Of a DNA stretch of 64,000 nucleotides, positions 60,638 through 64,000 are shown in pieces. Each line of letters opens with the position of its first letter. Within the stretch, counting starts at the first letter, position 1. This DNA is from Microbacterium sulfonylureivorans. GTDB taxonomy: Bacteria > Actinomycetota > Actinomycetes > Actinomycetales > Microbacteriaceae. The notes under the pieces were generated by a model. That model ran no database searches, had not been told where the DNA came from, and saw only the letters and a list, made by a program, of their open reading frames with translations. Location of the stretch: contig NZ_RJAD01000001.1 of the NCBI RefSeq assembly GCF_003999995.1, positions 1,860,001 to 1,924,000 of the forward strand. The letters run 5' to 3'. Position numbers and translations under genes: made by a program.

Positions 60638-60682
60638 CTTCCTGTGCTTCATCCCTCCGACAGGAAGACTTCCTGTCGGAGG
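60638..60682. promoter_or_regulatory. Candidate Lrp operator between DUF6421 and lrp
   Basis: A perfect palindrome with 14-nt arms around one base occupies 60654-60682 (left arm CCTCCGACAGGAAG, centre A at 60668). A half-site CTTCCTGT (60638-60645) repeats the right-arm sequence (60669-60676) exactly 31 bp upstream, about three helical turns. TAGGGT (60695-60700) is the likely -10 of the lrp gene. Confidence 0.75.
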
Positions 60683-60706
60683 TCGGTGGATTGGTAGGGT
60701 CGGACC

Positions 60707-61189
60707 ATGCTGAGTCCCGAGGAGACCCCGAGCACCGCGTCGATCGACGACTCCATCGACGCGGTGATCGTGCGCGAGGTCTCGCTGAACGCGCGAGCGA
60801 CGCTCGCCGAGCTGTCGACCGCCGCAGGGCTCTCCGTCTCCGCCGTCCAGACGCGGCTGCGTCGGCTCGAGTCGCGCGGCGTCATCACCGGCTACCGCGC
60901 CGTCGTCGACGCCGAGGCTGTGGGCAAGCCGCTCTCGGCCTTCATCGAGATCACCCCCCTCGACCCCGCGCAGCCCGACAACGCCCCCGAGATGCTCGAG
61001 CACCTCGCCGAGATCGAGGCGTGCCACTCGATCGCCGGCGACGCCAGTTACATCCTGTTCGTCCGGGTGAGCTCGCCGCGCCACCTCGAGTCGCTGATCC
61101 GCGACATCCGCCTCGCCGCCTCGGTGAACACGCGGACGACCGTCGTGCTCCAGACGTTCTACGAGAACCGGCCGATCCTTCCCGCCTGA
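60707..61189 (+). CDS. Lrp/AsnC-family regulator
   Basis: The 160-residue protein has an N-terminal winged HTH (about 18-65; ATLAELSTAAGLSVSAVQTR) and a RAM ligand domain (about 78-155), the standard AsnC layout. It usually senses an amino acid. It starts 6 nt after TAGGGT without a Shine-Dalgarno sequence. The adjacent palindrome suggests autoregulation and control of the divergent DUF6421-SDR pair. Confidence 0.93.
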   Translation: MLSPEETPSTASIDDSIDAVIVREVSLNARATLAELSTAAGLSVSAVQTRLRRLESRGVITGYRAVVDAEAVGKPLSAFIEITPLDPAQPDNAPEMLEHLAEIEACHSIAGDASYILFVRVSSPRHLESLIRDIRLAASVNTRTTVVLQTFYENRPILPA

Positions 61190-61191
61190 TC

Positions 61192-61504
61192 CGGACGGCC
61201 CGCCGCCCGGCGTCTCTACCGCCCGGAGTCCCACCCCGCCCGGAATCCCCGCCCGGCGTCCCCCGCCCGGCGTCCCCCGCCCGGCGTCTCCGCCGCCCGG
61301 CGCCCCACCCCGCCCGGAGTCCCCGCCGCCCGGCGCCCCCCCCGGAGTCACCGCCGCGCCAGGAGTCCCCGCCCGGCGTCCCACCCCGCCCTGAGTCCCC
61401 GCAGCGCCCGGCGTCCCACCCCGCCCGGAGTCCCCGCGCCCGGAATCCCCGCCCGGAGTCCCCGCCGCCCGGAGTCCCCGCGCCCGGCGTCCCCGCCGCC
61501 CGGC
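61192..61504. repeat. GC-rich minisatellite-like spacer
   Basis: The 313-nt stretch is built from imperfect short units around CCCGGCGTCC and CCCGGAGTCCCCGC, repeated more than 15 times with varied spacing. All frames read as Pro/Arg-rich low complexity, so I do not consider it coding even though one plus-strand frame stays open into the next gene. Confidence 0.85.
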
Positions 61505-61580
61505 GTCAAGGATTCAGGAAACACGCCGTGCGGAACCCGCCGAACGGCACCCGCGGCGGCGTGTCTCCTGAATCCTTGAC
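61505..61580. repeat. 24-bp inverted repeat
   Basis: Arms 61505-61528 and 61557-61580 are complementary at 23 of 24 positions (left arm begins GTCAAGGATTCAGGA) around a 28-nt loop. It follows the minisatellite and lies about 55 nt before the lipid-kinase-like start. Its size resembles that of the hairpin after xylA. Confidence 0.85.
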
Positions 61581-61635
61581 ATCGCCCGTCGACGCTCGCC
61601 GGTTCGCGCCCTTCCGCCGGGGTACGCTCAGCCCT

Positions 61636-62598
61636 GTGGAGGGGTCCAGCGAGATCGGCACGCCCGCGTCCGGACGTGGGGTGCTCATCGTGCGCAACAC
61701 GCAGTCGGGTACCGCGGTGATACGCGCAGATCCCGCCGACACGTTCGCGCAACGGCTGCCGGATGCCGTGGTGCACGTGCTCGCGGACGGAGAAGACGTC
61801 GACGACGTCGTGGTCGCGGCGATGGAATCGGATGCCCCGCCCGATGTGCTCGGCGTCTACGGCGGCGACGGCTCGGTGTCGCGCCTGGCGCACCTCGCCC
61901 GCCGCCACGAGCGTCCGCTGCTCGCGATGCCCGGCGGGACGTTCAACCATTTCGTCCGCGCGCTCGGCATCGACAGCGTCGACATCGCGATCGACGCGCT
62001 CCTGGCCGGGTCCGCCGTGACCACGGGTGTCGTGGAGGCGACCGCGGACGGCGGCGAACCGATCACCGTGCTCAACGTCGTGTCGGTGGGCGCCTACCCG
62101 GAGCTGATCGAGGAGCGCGAGCGACGCAGCAGCCTCGGCAAATGGCTCGGCGGCGTAGCGGCCACGTGGACGGCCCTGCGACGCGCGGAACCGCTGACCG
62201 TCGTGCGCGACGGCCGGCGGGCACGGGTGTGGTCGGTGTTCGTCAGCGTCGGTCGCAACGACCCCGAGCGCGTCGCGACGATGCAGCGGCAGGATCTCGC
62301 CGCCGATGTGCTCGACGTCCGCATCCACCACGCCCGAGGGTCCCGGCTGCGAGCCCTCGCGTCGCTCGCATTCGGCAAGCGCACCGCCGCGGTGCTGCGG
62401 GCGGTGCGGCTGTTCCCGCGCGACGCCGACATCGAGCGTCTCGTCGTGCCCGAGATCGAGCTCCTCGTGAGGCCGCAGCCCGGGCGTCCGTCCGTCTTCG
62501 TGCACGACGGCGAACTCGTCGAGCGCGACGCCGCGGGATTCACCCTGCACTGCGTCGCCGTCCCCGCGTCGCTCCGGGTCTACGCCCCCGCGCCCTAG
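61636..62598 (+). CDS. Diacylglycerol kinase-like (DAGK catalytic domain) protein
   Basis: The 320-residue protein has the DAGK/sphingosine-kinase catalytic fold: VLGVYGGDGSVSRLAHLA (the GGDG motif) at about residue 75, LLAMPGGTFNHFVRALGI, and a C-terminal lobe with VFVHDGELVERD. It is a cytoplasmic lipid kinase or a related enzyme (lipid substrate unknown). GTG 61636 is 7 nt after TACGCT (61623-61628), supporting a leaderless start and excluding the low-complexity open frame upstream. An alternative GTG lies at 61681. Confidence 0.85.
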   Translation: MEGSSEIGTPASGRGVLIVRNTQSGTAVIRADPADTFAQRLPDAVVHVLADGEDVDDVVVAAMESDAPPDVLGVYGGDGSVSRLAHLARRHERPLLAMPGGTFNHFVRALGIDSVDIAIDALLAGSAVTTGVVEATADGGEPITVLNVVSVGAYPELIEERERRSSLGKWLGGVAATWTALRRAEPLTVVRDGRRARVWSVFVSVGRNDPERVATMQRQDLAADVLDVRIHHARGSRLRALASLAFGKRTAAVLRAVRLFPRDADIERLVVPEIELLVRPQPGRPSVFVHDGELVERDAAGFTLHCVAVPASLRVYAPAP

Positions 62599-62658
62599 GC
62601 CCCGCGTCCCCCTGGGTCGACGCCCCTCGGCGCCCTAGGCCCCGCGCCCTAGGTCCAG

Positions 62659-62940
62659 CCCCGGGCCGCAGCCAGCGCGTCAGCCGCAGGTCCGTGCAAC
62701 TTCCGCAGCAGTTCCTGCGGCCGATGTCCCGAGATGCGGCTACGCCGAGTGCGTCGCCCCGGGCCGTAGCGCGCTTCGCGTCAGCCGTAGGTCCGTGCAA
62801 CTTCCGCAGCAGTTCCTGCGGCCGATGTCCCGAGATGCGGTCACGCCGAGTGCCTCGCCCCGGGCCGCAGCCACCGCGTCAGCCGCAGGTCCGTGCAACT
62901 TCCGCAGCAGTTCCTGCGGCCGATGTCCCGAATTGCGGCC
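62659..62940. repeat. Three tandem copies of a ~100-bp non-coding repeat
   Basis: Copies start at 62659, 62757 and 62858 (lengths 98, 101 and about 83 nt). The highly conserved core runs from GTCAGCCG through GTCCGTGCAACTTCCGCAGC to GGCCGATGTCCCGA and holds a hairpin CCGCAG-CAGTTC-CTGCGG (62703-62720 in copy 1). The flanks vary more. Just upstream (about 62580-62652) GCGCCCTAGG is itself repeated. I see no coding sense in either strand. Confidence 0.9.
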
Positions 62941-62941
62941 G

Positions 62942-63036
62942 ACAGCGGATCCCCCGGCGAACGACGGATCCCCCGGCGAACAGCGGATCCCTCGGCGAAC
63001 GGCGGATCCCTCGGCGAACGACGGATGCCGCGGCCC
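62942..63036. repeat. 19-bp tandem repeat (five copies)
   Basis: Units start at 62942, 62961, 62980, 62999 and 63018, with consensus ACRRCGGATCCCYCGGCGA. The last copy diverges to GGATGCCGCGG. The array abuts the 100-bp repeats and ends 30 nt before the mmsA-like stop. Confidence 0.9.
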
Positions 63037-63056
63037 GGCGTGGGTCGCGGCATCCG
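63022..63056 (-). terminator. Hairpin after the right-edge mmsA gene
   Basis: CGGATGCCGCG (63022-63032) pairs perfectly with 63046-63056 around a 13-nt loop, 10 nt after the leftward mmsA-like stop. It uses the GGATGCC/GGCATCC pair. No T-tract follows. Confidence 0.55.
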
Positions 63057-63066
63057 GGAATCGCAC

Positions 63067-64000
63067 TCAGTCGTGCTGCGGGAAGCCCAGGTTCAGGCCT
63101 CCGTGCGACGGGTCGAGCCAGCGCGACGTGATCGCCTTCTCGGCCGTGAAGAACTCGAAGCCGTGCGGACCGTACGCCTTCGCGTCGCCGAACAGCGAGG
63201 CCTTCCAGCCGCCGAACGAGTGGTACGCGACCGGGACGGGGATCGGCACGTTGATGCCGATCATGCCGACCTGCGCTTCGCGCTGGAAGCGCCGGGCTGC
63301 GCCGCCGTCGTTCGTGAAGATCGCGGTGCCGTTGCCGTAGAGGCTCGAGTTGATGATGCCGAGGCCGTCCTCGTAGCCCTCGACGCGGACGACCGAGAGC
63401 ACCGGGCCGAAGATCTCGTCCTTGTACACGGACGAGGTCGTCGGCACCTTGTCGATGAGGGTGGGTCCGAGCCAGAAGCCGCCGGGGTCGCCGTCGATCT
63501 CGACGTCGCGGCCGTCGACGACGACGGAGGCGCCGTCGGACGAGGCGACGTCGATGTAGGACGTGACCTTGTCGCGGTGCTGGCCGGTGATGAGCGGGCC
63601 CATGTCGCAGCCGCGCATGCCGTCGCCGGTGCGCAGGGTCGCCATGCGCTCGGACACCTTCTGCACGAACTCGTCGGCGATCGTGTCGACGGCGAGGACG
63701 ACCGAGATCGCCATGCAGCGCTCGCCCGCCGAGCCGAAGCCGGCGTTGACCGCGGCGTCGGCGGCGAGGTCGAGGTCGGCGTCCGGGAGGATCAGCATGT
63801 GGTTCTTGGCGCCGCCGAGGGCCTGCACGCGCTTGCCGTGACCGGTCGCCGTCTCGTAGACGTACTTCGCGATCGGCGTCGAGCCGACGAAAGAGATCGC
63901 CTTGACGTCGGGGTGCTCGAGGAGGGCGTCGACCGCCTCCTTGTCGCCGTGCACGACGTTCAGCACGCCGTCGGGGAGCCCTGCCTCCTTGAGGAGCGCC
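63067..64000 (-). CDS. mmsA: CoA-acylating semialdehyde dehydrogenase, second copy (partial)
   Basis: The 3' 934 nt (about 311 residues) lie in the window; the 5' end is beyond 64000. The visible part has FVGSTPIAKY, the catalytic Cys in SAGERCMAISVV, ALGGAKNHMLILPDADLD, and the C-terminal GYDFF-like region (HGFEFFTAEKAI). It is clearly similar to the protein at 24876-26363, ending FPQHD versus FPSNH. It probably acts in valine, inositol or beta-alanine degradation. A repeat-rich spacer follows its stop. Confidence 0.9.
   Translation of the reverse strand, partial: ALLKEAGLPDGVLNVVHGDKEAVDALLEHPDVKAISFVGSTPIAKYVYETATGHGKRVQALGGAKNHMLILPDADLDLAADAAVNAGFGSAGERCMAISVVLAVDTIADEFVQKVSERMATLRTGDGMRGCDMGPLITGQHRDKVTSYIDVASSDGASVVVDGRDVEIDGDPGGFWLGPTLIDKVPTTSSVYKDEIFGPVLSVVRVEGYEDGLGIINSSLYGNGTAIFTNDGGAARRFQREAQVGMIGINVPIPVPVAYHSFGGWKASLFGDAKAYGPHGFEFFTAEKAITSRWLDPSHGGLNLGFPQHD

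Noticed and set aside
60691..61635. Open plus-strand frame running from lrp through the minisatellite into the lipid-kinase-like gene
   Set aside because: The part before 61636 is low-complexity Pro/Arg coding and overlaps lrp in another frame; a TACGCT box and GTG at 61636 give a normal start.
62659..63036. Repeat arrays considered as a CRISPR locus
   Set aside because: The repeats are too long or too short, there are no unique equal-length spacers, the intervening DNA is itself repeated, and no cas gene is present.
1..64000. tRNA, rRNA, insertion sequences, prophage or integrase genes
   Set aside because: None could be recognised on either strand; mobile-element signs are limited to short repeats.

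Overview
The window is very GC-rich and almost completely coding. It shows Gram-positive actinobacterial traits: many GTG starts, lipoproteins, a Wag31/DivIVA-type coiled-coil protein, PspC, Lhr helicase, and abundant start codons that sit 6-7 nt behind a TANNNT box. Together with the gene content this points to the family Microbacteriaceae, most probably Microbacterium. That assignment is an inference from style and gene content. I saw no rRNA, tRNA, CRISPR array, transposase or phage gene.

Region 1 (1-8521) is a pentose-polymer locus: the end of a sugar-binding lipoprotein, two sugar ABC permeases and a GH3 glycosidase in one operon, a convergent LacI-type repressor, then xylA and xylB. Region 2 (8648-13708) is housekeeping or unknown: a coiled-coil protein, a small alarmone synthetase, a cation/proton antiporter, a TspO-like membrane protein and a glutamine amidotransferase. 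Region 3 (13767-19095) is the most unusual block: ECF-like sigma factor, small unknown protein, cytoplasmic subtilisin with a PFGSTN repeat linker, and a TPR-CHAT (caspase-like) protease, all co-directional. Region 4 (19330-23397) holds small genes, including a LysR effector domain without a DNA-binding domain and a truncated RibD/DHFR-like remnant.

Region 5 (23429-36140) looks like polyamine or amine catabolism: class III aminotransferase, CoA-acylating semialdehyde dehydrogenase, PucR regulator, and a seven-gene operon running leftward from potA (PotA, PotD, PotB, PotC, amidohydrolase, FAD amine oxidase, cupin). A GACAGATCGTCCG-type motif occurs both between mmsA and pucR and upstream of potA, which ties the two halves into one candidate regulon. 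Region 6 (36421-44882) holds a Nei/Fpg glycosylase, Lhr helicase, PspC, an ABC-F ATPase with a long leader, and an esterase. Region 7 (44929-52518) is a TetR-controlled operon with a second amidohydrolase of the same family as the one in region 5 and an oligopeptide-type ABC importer. Region 8 (52591-64000) holds a NUDIX-like protein, M3 peptidase, DivIVA-like protein, threonine aldolase, an SDR-DUF6421 pair opposite an Lrp regulator across a 29-bp palindrome, a diacylglycerol-kinase-like gene, repeat-rich spacers, and the 3' part of a second mmsA.

Window-wide signals: the heptamer GGATGCC/GGCATCC is strongly over-represented (about 95 copies by eye), and many genes look leaderless.
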